The position numbers were made by a program, and so were the translations under genes. From Gordionus sp. m RMFG-2023 (lineage: Eukaryota > Nematomorpha > Gordioida > Chordodea > Parachordodidae): DNA of 64,000 nt. Below are positions 12,801 through 22,802 of the stretch, in pieces. Numbering within the stretch: position 1 is the stretch's first letter; each line of letters begins with the position of its first letter. The stretch is from positions 15,043,561 through 15,107,560 of the forward strand of contig NC_088775.1 of NCBI RefSeq assembly GCF_954871325.1. The letters are read 5' to 3'. The notes under the pieces were generated by a model. That model was not told the DNA's origin, did no database searches, and saw nothing but the letters and a program-made list of their open reading frames with translations.

Positions 12801-15800
12801 ATATGTAATTTATAACACATATACAATTATAAATAACTAGTAGCTATCCCATCAAGAATGACGGGCGAACCAGATATTTCTCCTTTGTTTGATGATGGAG
12901 AAATCATAAATTTGACTTTTTGCAAAAACTTTGTGTTTAAAAAATTAGTTGTTGGTATATTTGTCTTCTACATGATATGAATATTATATTGATTTTTCTA
13001 CATTATATATAAATATACTATATATGTAACTATATTATCTTACTAATAAAATTTGTTTGTCTTTTATCCATAATTAAATTTTACAAAATAAATTTAATAA
13101 CGGTTAAATAAAATTTTCGAATTGAATCGAATATTCGAAGAATCTAATCGAATAATCATTTTATTATTCGTACGAATACGAATAATGAATTATTCGATTT
13201 AAACGAATACGAATAATTCCATTATTCGATTCGGAATTTCGAATCGAATACGAATAATACAATTATTCGATTTGATTCGTTTTGTAGGTCTACCTTATCT
13301 ATTCCATATCCTAGCAGATGTATTCGTATTTGATGATTAAATATTTTATACATTATAATTTCACACAAGAAACCAATTATAGCAGTATTTATATAAATGT
13401 GGAAATAAGGAGAAAATTAATTTTCCTTTTCTTATATAAATGTTATTTATCAACGAATTCTTAATTTAAAAATTTATATTTTTAAACAATTTGAAAAAAG
13501 GCATATTTCAAAAAATAAAAATCAATAAATACCAAAAAATTATATAAATTTTTAAAAATTTTAAACTAAAAAAGGTTCAATTTTTTTAAAATTGTTTCAA
13601 ATTTCCTAATCCAAAAAATCTTATAAATAATTGAAATTTTTTTTTATAAAAATTAGGTACTAATTATATTCACACTGTAATATTTTTGGGAGAAAATATT
13701 TCTTCATATTCGTTTGAAAATATCATTTTTAAATTGGCAAATATTATTTTTCACGAAGTACACGCTAGAAAATTAGAATTAAATTTATTTCTAAATTTAT
13801 CGTGATAATCTTCTTTGGACAATTTGTGTCTGTAATGTTTTAATTTAGAAAAGTATATAGGAAAATTTATATAAATTTAGAGCAACTTTATATGACCGAT
13901 ATCAGGCCTGTTAACGATACTTTTAAAATGTCACCTCACCTAATTTTCCCAGATTATTTAATACCTTTACTTTAAAATCGCTCTCCCATGCAATTTATTT
14001 TAATATCATTAAATATTATATAAATATATATTAAACACATATTCTAATATATAATTCCTAAAGTAAATAAATACTTTATAAGATATAGTTAATAGCTGGA
14101 GATGGGAGACGGGGGAGGGTTAACTAAAAAAGATGATACGAAATATAAATATACCAGGAAGTTTAGAGGGAGTACAACAAAATAAAGCTAAAATGGTATG
14201 GACACACAATGGGAAGACCCGAAAACAATGTTGGAAATAAAGTTAAAAGTTTAGAAGTGATGGGTAGAAGAAGAAGAGGCAGGTCAAAACCAATAAGTCC
14301 ATAAAAACCAATATGGCAAAATATATATTAATAAGGTGGATTATATGAACAATAGAAAATGGAGAGAAATACTGAAGAAGATTACCATCCAGGTGAAAGC
14401 TAAAATAGAAGATAAATTTTTTTTATTAAAAATTAACTATATTTGTCTTTATGTCTGATCTTTACAATCATATCCAAAGTTTAAATTATACCCGAGAAAA
14501 CAGTAACGAAGGGTTTACCGCCTAATTCAAGTTATCAAGTTTTAATTTTTTTTCTTTTTTAAAATTTCATAGTCATACATATATTATATTTGAATATTAA
14601 TATTGGTATATGAATCTGATTTAACGTATATACCCGATTTAGGTGTTTAAATATATAATTTAATTTAAAAAAATTTTTTTTTTTAATTTAAGTTTAATAT
14701 AAATAATTAATTAATTCCTATAATAATTAGCTGCAAACATCGACATAACCTGAAAACTCAACCTATTGCAATTAATACAAATTCAGGCTGTCATTTGGAA
14801 ATATTTTTATTATATTATGAATCTGATCAACAAAATCGTGCTTTGATTGAATTATTATTTTACGATATTAGAACTTTGTTTAATATTTAAATTATTTTTT
14901 TTTAAACTTACATTTTAAAAATATTTTGATTTTCGGGTCCATGTTTGAATTGAATTGGGGAAATACTTTCAATCTTACCCTTCATTCACAGTTAGTGCGA
15001 ATTCTTCGTGAATATACATAAATATACAAAATATTTTGCATACTTCCCCTCGAATTCGTACTAACTATGAATGCAGGGTAACCTCTCATTCACTGTTAGC
15101 TTGAATTAGCGACCGAGAATACAAAAATACATCGTATTTTTTATAATTCGCCGGCCAATTTGCGACTATTAATGCAGGGTTACGGGTCTAGGTTTCTCTC
15201 TATACCACGTATATTTATATAATGTTAGACAATGTGCGGAAAATACGTTTTTCGACAAAATCAGACCTCCATATTTTAAAAACGCATTTATTTAAAAAAA
15301 TTTTTTTAATTTTTTTTAAGTATATTAGGACATGTTTAAAATTCCTGCCCTATAAATTTTATACCATTTTATAAGATATTATACATTTTTCCTGGCAGTA
15401 ATATATAGATATGATAAGATTTCTAAATAAAAAAATTAGATAACCTATTAAATTATAATTTCCTAATATACACTATAACCTTGTTAATTGTGAACCTTAT
15501 TTCAAAGTAAGGTTAGATCGGGCGTTTTCCTTTTTGATCGGGAGATTTTCTTTTTTGATCGGACTTTTTCCTTTTTTGATCCAAATTTTTCCCTTTCTTA
15601 TTGGACCTTTTCTTGGTTGACTGAGAAACTCTCTAAATGGTTAAAGAGGAAATGAGAAATCCTCCTCATCTCCATTTAAAATTTAATTTTTTCCATTAAT
15701 AAAAACTCGTACCTCCGTACCACCCCCTGCCACCACCTCTCCAAAAATAATAAATAAAAAAAGTATAAATGGATTAATAACTCCTTAAAAAATAATTGTA

Positions 15801-16013
15801 AAACATTTTATTTAATTTAAGTGAACAAATTATCTCCCTTTAATCAAGGTTCACTATGACTAGTTTATACACTATTATATACAGCAAAATAATTATTAAT
15901 ACCCGAAAATCGATTCCAACTGTAGTCATAAAATTGCCCCCCAAAAAACTTCCTTCTTTGAATCTTACGAGAAGACACGTTTTTCCAACACCCGAATCTC
16001 CCAGTAGCATAAT
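688..16013 (-). CDS. Rab26: Rab26/Rab37-type small GTPase, seven exons, N-terminal exon missing
   Basis: Rab GTPases switch between GDP and GTP forms and recruit effectors to vesicles; Rab26 and Rab37 act on secretory granules and synaptic vesicles (family knowledge). Exons in coding order: 15903-16013, 9265-9306, 8830-8896, 7522-7574, 1585-1710, 1464-1540, 688-853. They sum to 642 nt, 213 residues plus stop, with every splice phase matching and GT-AG borders throughout. Visible motifs are the P-loop [11 protein letters not shown], switch [17 protein letters not shown], the Rab26/37 signature THAYYRDAH then LLLLYDV, NKSD for guanine, SAKTG, and a basic tail ending GCCK that fits double geranylgeranylation. 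The short N-terminal exon was not found and would lie above 16013. Introns of 5.8 kb and 6.6 kb are packed with transposons. A candidate polyadenylation hexamer (AATAAA on minus) lies near 504-509. Rab26 versus Rab37 cannot be decided here; many invertebrates have one gene for both. Confidence 0.93.
1464..1540 (-). CDS. Rab26: Rab26/37 exon: SAKTG
   Basis: Twenty-five codons plus two bases: [20 protein letters not shown] then FLFVA. VSAKTG is the G5 motif. The intron before it is only 44 bases. The donor AAA/GTAATA leaves phase 2, completed by the first base of the last exon. Confidence 0.94.
1585..1710 (-). CDS. Rab26: Rab26/37 exon: guanine-binding NKSD
   Basis: Forty-two codons in phase 0, starting [20 protein letters not shown] followed by NKSDVSS and ending [12 protein letters not shown] is the G4 guanine-specificity motif (NKxD). 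Borders are TTAAG/GCT and AAG/GTTCAT. The 5.8-kb intron before it contains the LTR element at 2798-6641. Confidence 0.94.
1711..2797. other. Rab intron, no recognised feature
   Basis: A+T-rich intron sequence between the NKSD exon and the LTR element. I see no coding signal on either strand and no clear repeat with ends. Confidence 0.6.
2798..2946 (+). repeat. 5' LTR of the gypsy fossil
   Basis: Starts TGTAGTGTAATG, ends AATACATTTCA, and is preceded by the ATAGG target duplication. It shares the long A+T stretch AGAAAAACATCTATATATA with the right LTR. Confidence 0.85.
6508..6641 (+). repeat. 3' LTR of the gypsy fossil
   Basis: Matches the left LTR from about TGTAATATATTTAAATAAAT to AATACATTTCA, followed by the ATAGG duplication. 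A purine-rich GTGGGGAGA tract just before it fits a polypurine tract. The left edge is uncertain by a few bases. Confidence 0.8.
6647..7521. other. Rab intron, A+T-rich, nothing recognised
   Basis: Low-complexity A+T-rich intron between the LTR element and the LLLLYDV exon. No coding signal was seen. Confidence 0.55.
7522..7574 (-). CDS. Rab26: Rab26/37 exon: LLLLYDV strand
   Basis: Two bases completing an alanine codon, then 17 codons [17 protein letters not shown]. The acceptor is TTTAG and the donor CGT/GTGAGT. The segment matches the [17 protein letters not shown] type of sequence in vertebrate Rab26/37. Confidence 0.93.
7989..8600 (+). pseudogene. Unidentified open frame, possibly LINE-like remnant
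   Basis: An unusually long open frame (7989-8471, about 160 codons, no ATG at its left end) in very A+T-rich DNA, inside a Rab intron and opposite to the Rab gene. I do not recognise the protein. It is hydrophobic and lysine-rich and includes [20 protein letters not shown]. Just after it, in another frame, [17 protein letters not shown] (about 8549-8600) recalls the conserved GGLGI motif near the end of some reverse transcriptases. A transposon relic is therefore possible. This is inference only; it may also be a chance open frame. Confidence 0.25.
8830..8896 (-). CDS. Rab26: Rab26/37 exon: WDTAGQE switch II
   Basis: Twenty-two codons plus one base: [20 protein letters not shown] then AH. 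The catalytic glutamine of the DTAGQ motif is present, so GTP hydrolysis should be normal. THAYYRDAH is typical of the Rab26/37 branch. The donor CATG/GTAGGA leaves phase 1, which the next exon completes. Confidence 0.95.
9265..9306 (-). CDS. Rab26: Rab26/37 micro-exon: interswitch strand
   Basis: Fourteen codons, [14 protein letters not shown], in phase 0 at both ends (CTCAG acceptor, CAG/GTTAAT donor). The length matches exactly the 14 residues between GIDFR and IWDTAGQ in Rab26/37. The KVKLQ end is conserved; the middle is divergent. Confidence 0.93.
9310..12384. other. Rab intron, no recognised gene
   Basis: About 3 kb of A+T-rich intron with homopolymer runs. A G-rich patch lies at about 12020-12290. 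The open frame at 11951-12184 runs through this patch and looks like low-complexity translation. Confidence 0.5.
12393..13292. mobile_element. Non-autonomous hAT-type element rich in TCGAATA
   Basis: 900-bp element with inverted ends TATACCTAAAACGAAT (left) and TAGACCTACAAAACGAAT (right, reverse complement), flanked by a perfect 8-bp target duplication CCTTATCT (12385-12392 and 13293-13300). Eight-base duplications are the hAT hallmark. Both subterminal regions are packed with ATTCGAATA-like words in both orientations, possibly transposase-binding sites. The left side contains a 28-bp unit with core ATTATTCGTCGAATAAT repeated about three times (12475-12570). There is no coding capacity. Confidence 0.85.
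14192..14400 (+). pseudogene. LINE tail: C-terminal end of endonuclease-reverse transcriptase
   Basis: One frame reads [18 protein letters not shown], then [16 protein letters not shown]. This is the typical C-terminal stretch after the RT domain of many invertebrate LINEs (WxGHxxRRPEN ... GRRxRGRPK). The rest is disrupted or missing. It is a 5'-truncated dead copy in a Rab intron. Confidence 0.75.
14978..15185. repeat. Two adjacent palindromic MITEs
   Basis: The first unit (about 14978-15083) begins TTACCCTTCATTCACAGTTA and ends with its near inverted copy TAACTATGAATGCAGGGTAA. A second, weaker unit (about 15083-15185) begins CTCTCATTCACTGTTAGC and ends CTATTAATGCAGGGTTA. Their placement head to tail suggests a tandem duplication or a repeated insertion. 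Confidence 0.65.
15489..15866. repeat. MITE carrying a roughly 20-bp minisatellite
   Basis: The inverted ends share TGTGAACCTTA (left, near 15498) and GTGAACCTTGATTA (right, reverse complement near 15845). Inside, at about 15515-15610, the unit GATCGGGCGTTTTCCTTTTT is repeated about five times with decay. The element lies 40 bp from the Rab P-loop exon. Confidence 0.6.
15903..16013 (-). CDS. Rab26: Rab26/37 exon: P-loop and switch I
   Basis: 37 codons in phase 0, from [18 protein letters not shown] to TVGIDFR. The acceptor is AAATAG and the donor is CGG/GTATTA. It carries the nucleotide-binding P-loop (GxxxxGKT) and the effector-loop threonine pair before VGIDF. The FKEGSF segment matches the FKDGAF of Rab26/37. 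Confidence 0.95.
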
Positions 16014-17190
16014 CTATTTATAAAAGATATAATAAAATACAGGTGGAAATATTGACATAATGAAAAATTTTATCTCGATGAGTCTCTATTCTCTAATCGA
16101 ATTTCTTCTGACATATTTTTTTCTTCTAAATTAAATATTTTTAACAAACGGATCAAGCAATTACTTCACATCCTATTGGATTAAAAATGGTCTTGATTAA
16201 TTCCTTTATGCTGCGTTTATAATGCTAACATACTTTTATATAAACATAAATTAAGGTAATCTTATAAATAAGGAACTTTCGAGTTATTTTATTTTATTTT
16301 ACGTTATTTTTCTACTAAAATTATCAAAATATTAAGTTAATAAATATAATAGCGTTCGCTTATATTCAATAAAACGTCAATTTGTTGCAATCTTTTAATA
16401 TTACAGTTTTCGAGCGTAAACGTTACTAAAAAGAAGTAATCTAGGACTCTTATCTTGAGATCAATATGCCGGATTATTTTACATTTTTATGACTCCGATT
16501 TAAAAATTATGAAAATTTATTATTGTTATTATATTATATTTATATAAGAAAATACATTAAGAATTATAAATATACATTACATTAATGTTTATTTCCATTA
16601 TCATTATATTAAATTGATATATCGTAAAAAATAAATTATTAATATTTATAAATATTTTATATAAATTATAAATTCTTTGATATAAAATTCAAAATTTATG
16701 AAATACTATAAAAACCCATATTTAAAGGAAATTAAGAAAGAAAGATTGAAAGAAAATTTAAATGATCATGCGTGTAGGACCGAGTGTCAGTAGTTATCGA
16801 TTAGATGAATATAGACAAGACAATGTGTAGTTTGGGCATGGATAACATATTCTTGTCACAGTGAATGAAATATAAAGAAAGTAAAACAGAAACTCTTATT
16901 AAAATTAATTGGAGAAATTATTATAGCGTTAAAAATTTAAGACTTTAGATTAGACGAAGTAATTACTTTCCAAAATAGAAAATGCGCTGCGCAGAAGCAA
17001 TAGACGCCACTTCTGTTATATTAGATATGGTTGATAAAAAATGCTTGAATTCGATTCATGTATAAATGATGTCTTACAAATTTAAAAAAATAAAAACTAG
17101 ATGTGCCTAAATGTTAGCATAGCTTTTTATTTTTGCTAGAAAGAATAAGTGGAATTGACGAAAAGTCCAATTATTATCATATTAAATAGC
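16014..17190. other. Upstream of the Rab P-loop exon, nothing recognised
   Basis: Should hold the first Rab intron and perhaps its N-terminal exon, but that exon is short and variable and I could not identify it. Confidence 0.5.
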
Positions 17191-17760
17191 AATGGTGTAT
17201 CCAGACTTTTCCTATAGGGGTGGGGGGAATTGGGGGCTGCCGGGTCATATCTTTGAGTTATTCTTTTTAATTATTCATAATACAATAATTATTATATTAA
17301 TATATTTAGCTTTTATTTACTAATTCGCGCTTATGGATATTTAAAGAAGAAATAAAGGTTATAACCCAATTTTTTTTATTATTTTAAGTTAGGTATATAT
17401 TAAATAAATTTTTTTAAAAAATATTAAATTGAAATAAAGTTTTATATCATTTTTTTCATGAAATTGGCTTTATTTTTTTTATCGGCCTGCAGGTTCTATA
17501 CTCTAAGAAATAATTTTTCTAATTATTGATTATTTACTTGCTTATTTCCTACAATCACTTTTTAAATATTCTTTTCCAAAAAAAGGTATTATCTTTTCTT
17601 TTTGTTAAAAATATTTATTTATTGTTATTCTTTAATTTGTCTAAAAATATTTTATTTTTTTTAAATAATAAAAAAGACTTTTCTCTATTAATTACATAAA
17701 TTATATTTCACTCTAATAAATGTATTCATAAATTTTCCCATTGCTTAATAAATTATTGAT
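17191..17760. repeat. Fragment of a TTF/MYM-type hAT element
   Basis: Begins AATGGTGTATCCAGAC followed by a GGGGTGGGGGG tract, the usual end of hAT elements with TTF-type transposases. Internal words such as ACTAATTCGCGCTTATGGAT match, in reverse complement, the copy ending near 46455. No transposase is visible here. Confidence 0.55.
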
Positions 17761-18104
17761 TTAGTGATATTCTGTTTTTACTTTGTATGGAAAACTTGTG
17801 AAACATGCTATGGACATTACCTATAATATTATCGTTTTATAAATGCGGCGATAATTTAAAATATACCACATAAAAAGAGTCCTTAAAGCTGCTATTTATA
17901 GCAGAGGAGAAGAAATAAATTGGCAACAAATAATAATAGATAAATGTCATTTTGATCTTGATATCATTATTCGAAGTGAAACTTCAATCTAATTTAAAAT
18001 AGAAATTAGACTTACTTTTCCTGTTGCACCAAATGCAGTAGAGAATATTTAAATAAGTATGTCATAACAGTTAAAATGTGTAATATAATCAGACCATAAT
18101 TTTG

Positions 18105-18370
18105 GAATCTAGGAAAATAATTCCCCGGAAAAAAAATCCCGGAAAAAAATTCCCGGAAAATAAATCCCCGGATATTAATTCCCCGGAAAAAAAAATCCCC
18201 GGAAATTATTTCCCCGGAAAAAAATCCCCAGGAAAATAATTCCTAGGAAATAAAATACCCGGAAAATAATTCCCCGGAAAAAAATTCCCAGGTAAATAAT
18301 TCTCCGGAAAAAAAAATCCCCGGAATAAAATTCCCCTGAAAAATAATTCCCCGGAAAAAATTTCCCCACT
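18105..18370. repeat. CCGG minisatellite, left terminus of fold-back MULE
   Basis: Degenerate tandem repeat of about 17-20 bp, core AATTCCCCGGAAAAAAAA, with about 13-15 units. The matching inverted array is at 30450-30613 with fewer units. It starts at the element end itself, so it forms part of the terminal inverted repeat. Open frames here are only translations of the repeat. Confidence 0.85.
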
Positions 18371-18802
18371 ATATATTGAATTGCTAATGCATTGCTAAAC
18401 TGCATTGCTAAATAGAAATCAATCATAAATAAATCAAAATTTTATTATGTATATTTTATTAATGATAATTTTTTAAACTTTTTTTAAAATATACTTAAAT
18501 CATTTTTTTATTATAAATGAAGAATATAATAAAAAATCATATAGTATATAATTTTATTTTTATTTAATATTATTAGTAAGAAATATATTTATTTTTCTAG
18601 CTTATTAAAACAAAAGTACATTTTATTCAATTTTAAAAATTAACAAATATATATCCGTAATAGGGCGTTATATGTTTTAATATGTATCATTTTAGGAAAC
18701 CGGAATGATGATTGGATAGCACTTTTTTTTATATTTGGGTATATATACATATGACGAGTAGGTTTAGAATAGTAAAACAATGGAAATTTTCTAATAAATA
18801 TT

Positions 18803-19281
18803 GCTGGCGTTATTTATCAAAATCTCTTCATTTTTGTTTTATACGTGTATATTTACGTGCTAAGCATTATCCTAAAAAATATTTTGATTTGACCGATTGC
18901 CGAGTTCAAAACCGACCACTTATTAAATATTCGATTGATCAAATTTGCTATTAAGATAAATTGAAAAATGTTGATTTTTGTTTTATGTATCTATAAATAC
19001 GTATAAAACATAATTCCCAAAAATATTTTAAAATATCATGATTTGACCCGAAAACCGACCGAATGACCAAATACTGCATTGCTGGCGTTATCCATGGAAA
19101 AATCTTCATTTTTGTATTATACGCGTATATATATACGTGCTAAGCATTATCCTAAAAAATATTTTGAAAATAATTTAATTTGACTGATTGCCGAGCTCAA
19201 AACCCCACTTACTAAATATTCGATTGATAAAATTTACTAGTAACATTTTTTGTTTTATATATCTATAATTACGAAAACATA
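18803..19281. repeat. Tandem units of about 278 bp, left arm of the palindrome
   Basis: Two units begin GCTGGCGTTAT at 18803 and 19081; the second is cut short at the centre. Inverted partners are at 19282-19405 plus 23635-23791 (split by the inner MULE) and 23792-24090. Shared words are TACGTGCTAAGCATTATCCT and GACCGATTGCCGAG. Confidence 0.8.
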
Positions 19282-20069
19282 TACGAGTCGGTTATCCGCC
19301 AAACCACGATATTTTTAAAATATTTTTTGGGATTATGTTTTATATGTATTTATAGATATATAAAACAAAAATGAACAATTTTCAAATTATATTACTAGTA
19401 AATTTGTATCTAGGAAAATAATTCCCGGGAAAAAAAATCCCGTGACCCGGATCTGCTCTGCAGTATTTAATTAAATAGAAATGTTTTTTAAAGTCAAATT
19501 TCTTCGAGGATTTGAGATTTTAAATAATAAAACGAAAGTTAAATAAATCTAGTTCACCTTTACACACTTTCATCAACTTTTAGGTATTTATTGAAAAATT
19601 ATTTTTACACAAATTTTAATCATTTTTTTAGAAATATGATAAAAGGCTTTTCACAGTTTACTAACTCTTAAATAGCGCCCCTTTTTGTTTTTACAAGGAT
19701 AAGCTATTAAATAATATAATTTTATAAATTTTGTGGCGATATAGGAAATTAGCAATTCAATCTGATACCCTTTATTTGATAAAAATTATTTTACTGAAGT
19801 ATTTACCTACTTTAAGAATTTAACTGACTGAATACAAAATCACTATAAAACTTGCAAAATTATATTTTTTACTGCCCAATTTTAATTAAATACTGCCAAA
19901 AGTAATGAAAAATGCTGACCACTTTAATCAAAATACATCCAGAGGTGATTATCAGCAGTGAGTATTATATTTTTCTAATCTAACAATTATTATTTTGCTT
20001 ATGAATCAAATGTTACAGAAAAGAAATAATTATAATTTTATTAAATGATATATAGAATAATAAATTATA

Positions 20070-22802
20070 TTATTCAAAAGAAACAATTCTAGAACGTATA
20101 TGTTCTCCAATTGAAGAGAGAAAATTGGGCAAGTCCCTTCTCTCTTCTAAATAATCAATGCATAAATTTTTTAAAATAGTTTGTTTCGTTGCATAAATAC
20201 GATTTTTTTTTGGGAGTGTATGTCCCAATATTCCATTGGCCGATTTTTCCCATATCAACCGCTATTTTCATCCTTATTTTTTCGAGTAGTTCCCATATCT
20301 TCGGTTTTTTGTTGCCTACAATATGCTTAAATCGGTTATTCCATCCTTCACATACATTGTTTGTTCGATTTTCCCCAGCAATCGTAACATTGAACACATT
20401 CCATGTTTCTGGTGGGAACAATGGCTCTACTTGCCTTTGAGAGTTTTTCCTATGTCTCAATTCTCCATTCACATAATTTTTATCAAAATAAAACAATAAT
20501 TCTTTGTTTTCATCCGATACAATGGTTTTTAAATACTCCATACCTCTGACATCGTGTATAGGTAAAAATGCTAATCCATCGATCATAGCTGCAAATAAGC
20601 ATAACATTGAATCATTCCGATATGATGATTCTAACCTCAATTCCTGAATCTTTCTATGAGTTGATTGAGTTAGATGATAAAAACATCCTTGGATGTTGAT
20701 ATCTCTACCTAAAAGTTGAAAAAATATAGATTAAAATTATTGTATAGGTTTTATTTAATATTTATGTCTTTATCAATTTTTATTAATTACACTGTGTGAC
20801 AAGAAAAATGGGAGAAAAAATAAATAAAAACAAGTTTTGGTGCAGAATTTGACATTGAGTTCAAATTCATTTTCTAAGTTTTCCCTTCACTTCAAGTTTT
20901 AAAAATATTATCGTATAAAGGCAACTTTTCGAAATCTCAAAAATGGTAAAATTTAGGTCTTTATACGGATATATTTTAAAAAGTATCAAATGAAAATCCC
21001 TGAAAATTGGTGATAGTGTTAGACTTATATTTCCTTATAAATTTATTAATTTTTATAATTTTTTATCCATTGCTTTCTGGTAAAGAATTTCGTTTTGGGG
21101 GTCTTAAGTTTTCAATTTAAATTCCCGGCAAGAATCGTATAAATATGTTAGCGGACTACTGCTGGAGTATTTTTTTTGAAAATAAATCATCAACTTCATA
21201 TTCGCGGAAATATATTTAGATTTACCATTAAATGTTTTTAAATTCGATAAATTTTATGTTATTGTTTAATTTGTTTTAAATTCAATAAATTTATTGTATA
21301 TTACAAGTTAAATCCTATATAATAATGAAGGATGGGGTGAGACAACGGACCGATAAAAGGTTTATTAAAAGTAAAATATGAGATAGGTTAGCTTAGCATA
21401 ATATATTTATTTAAATATGAGAAATGTAACTATTTCATTTAAATTAAATTGTTTGGGAATCGTACCTTGTGCAGTGTAGCGAAGAGAACGAAAGCCACAA
21501 TAAATATATTAAATGTAAGCTATATTAAAAAAGAATCTATAAAAATAATTCCCCGGAAAAAAAATCTCCGTTTTTAAGATAATTAAAATTACAAAATTAA
21601 TAAATTAGGAGAAAAAAATCCCTATAAATAAATCAACGAAATAATAATTCTCAAATAAAATATTTAAAAATTTTGATAAAATTAATTCTGAAGAATTATT
21701 TTCTAAGATTTACTGTCTTAAAACATGTTTATTTTATTTTCTCCCAAAAAAATCAAGTCAAAATTTGTCACACAGTGTTACTAGAAATGGGTTCGTTCAT
21801 CCTACACTCATAAAAAAATCGTTTAATATTCCTAAAAACAACAGAAAAAGGAAATTAGAATTAAAAAAAATTTCAAATTCCACGGTCCAAAATACATTTT
21901 AAAATCAAGGTCCTAGCATATCTCGATAGGATATAGATGTAATTAAATCGTAAAAAGAAACCTAGAGTATTTTCGACGGCATTGATTGCAGCCTTTTCAA
22001 AATCTATATAAATTGTTATCGGATCTATGACTAAATTCCGTTCTTGGGCTTTTTCGAGTAAAATCTTAAAAATTTCTTCATATGTTGTATACGTTTTTCT
22101 TTGTAACAAGAAATATGCCGCTGTTATATACAGTGTTTTAAAGGGTATTCTAATTACATATAGCTGCAAAAATAAATGAGGAGCCAATTTAAAATTCCCG
22201 TCTATATACCAAGTTTTCGTTAGCATATAATCGGTGGCAAATATAATTATCCGTTCATTAGATACTCCGCCATTATCATGCAAAAGAAATCTCTCATTCG
22301 TGGGAGATCCGGTTGTAGCCCAATCCTCTAATATTAAAAGATATTTCCAATTAAAAGTTATTTATAGCATGAATATGATTTAACCTGAAATGCTTAATTC
22401 TTCCAATGTGGCCGGAATAGGAGGAAACCTTTTTATTTTGCGATTTCTAAGTGTCCTCTTGATACTCTCTTCATTCGGAAGTCTTTTTCTGGATTCGGGA
22501 GACAATTTAGACATTTCTTCTGCTTATATTTGGCAAGTATTTTGATTTGTTTCAGAGGCTTTTCTTTTCATCGTGCTTATAGCATTTTCAATTTGATATT
22601 CATGTGGATTTATAGGATGAATATGAGGCGTATTTTCCAATGTATAGTCATTTTCATTGTAATATTTCAAAATAACTGGGCATTTTTCAGCATTATATAA
22701 TGTACATTTATATCTTTTAAAATTTTTCGTAGTTTTATGATAATTGTAGGAATATCCCTCATGAAAAATTTTAGCATGCTTATTTAACGGAAGAATAAAC
22801 AT
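20070..22802 (-). pseudogene. MULE transposase with FLYWCH zinc finger, nearly intact
   Basis: Exons in coding order: 22385-22802, 21962-22327 and 20070-20708, with matching phases (donors TCAG/GTTAAA and CTAG/GTTTCT). Exon 1 holds a FLYWCH-type zinc finger (GYSYNYH, YKCTLYNAEKCPVILK, then HIHP). Exon 2 holds the N-terminal half of the MULE DDE domain (WYIDGNFKLAP with the first Asp, IYIDFEKAAINA with the second). Exon 3 has GCFYHLTQSTHRKIQ, FPPETWNVFN and RTNNVCEGWNNRFKHIVG, including the usual C-terminal signature. An in-frame TAA at 22524-22526 separates the finger from the rest. A run of nine A near 20208-20216 marks a frame change; the family-like C-terminus is in the second frame and ends at 20070. 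Few breaks, so a fairly recent copy. The start at 22802 is the first ATG before the finger. Confidence 0.87.
20790..21777. mobile_element. Non-autonomous CACTG-ended element inside the MULE intron
   Basis: 988-bp element with inverted ends CACTGTGTGACAA, flanked by TTA on both sides (20787-20789 and 21778-21780). Three-base duplications and CACTR ends fit EnSpm/CACTA; PIF/Harbinger also duplicates TTA or TAA but usually has other ends. No transposase was seen. It also contains a MULE-terminus-like fragment at 21541-21572 (AATAATTCCCCGGAAAAAAA). It lies wholly within the intron between MULE exons 2 and 3. Confidence 0.75.

Noticed and set aside
18015-18050. Minus-strand FSTAFGATGK before a perfect GTAAGT donor, similar to the YDLTGK that precedes the P-loop exon in Rab37
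   Set aside because: The phase fits the next exon, but a TAA lies just upstream in frame and there is no acceptor AG or ATG between it and the motif. It cannot be a complete exon as it stands.
18105-18370. Regular repeats with spacers, CRISPR-like at first sight
   Set aside because: Units are contiguous and degenerate without unique spacers, lie at a transposon end, and the DNA is eukaryotic.
18175-18426. 83-codon minus-strand open frame, rich in GNYF/GEFY repeats
   Set aside because: It is the translation of the CCGG minisatellite, not a gene.
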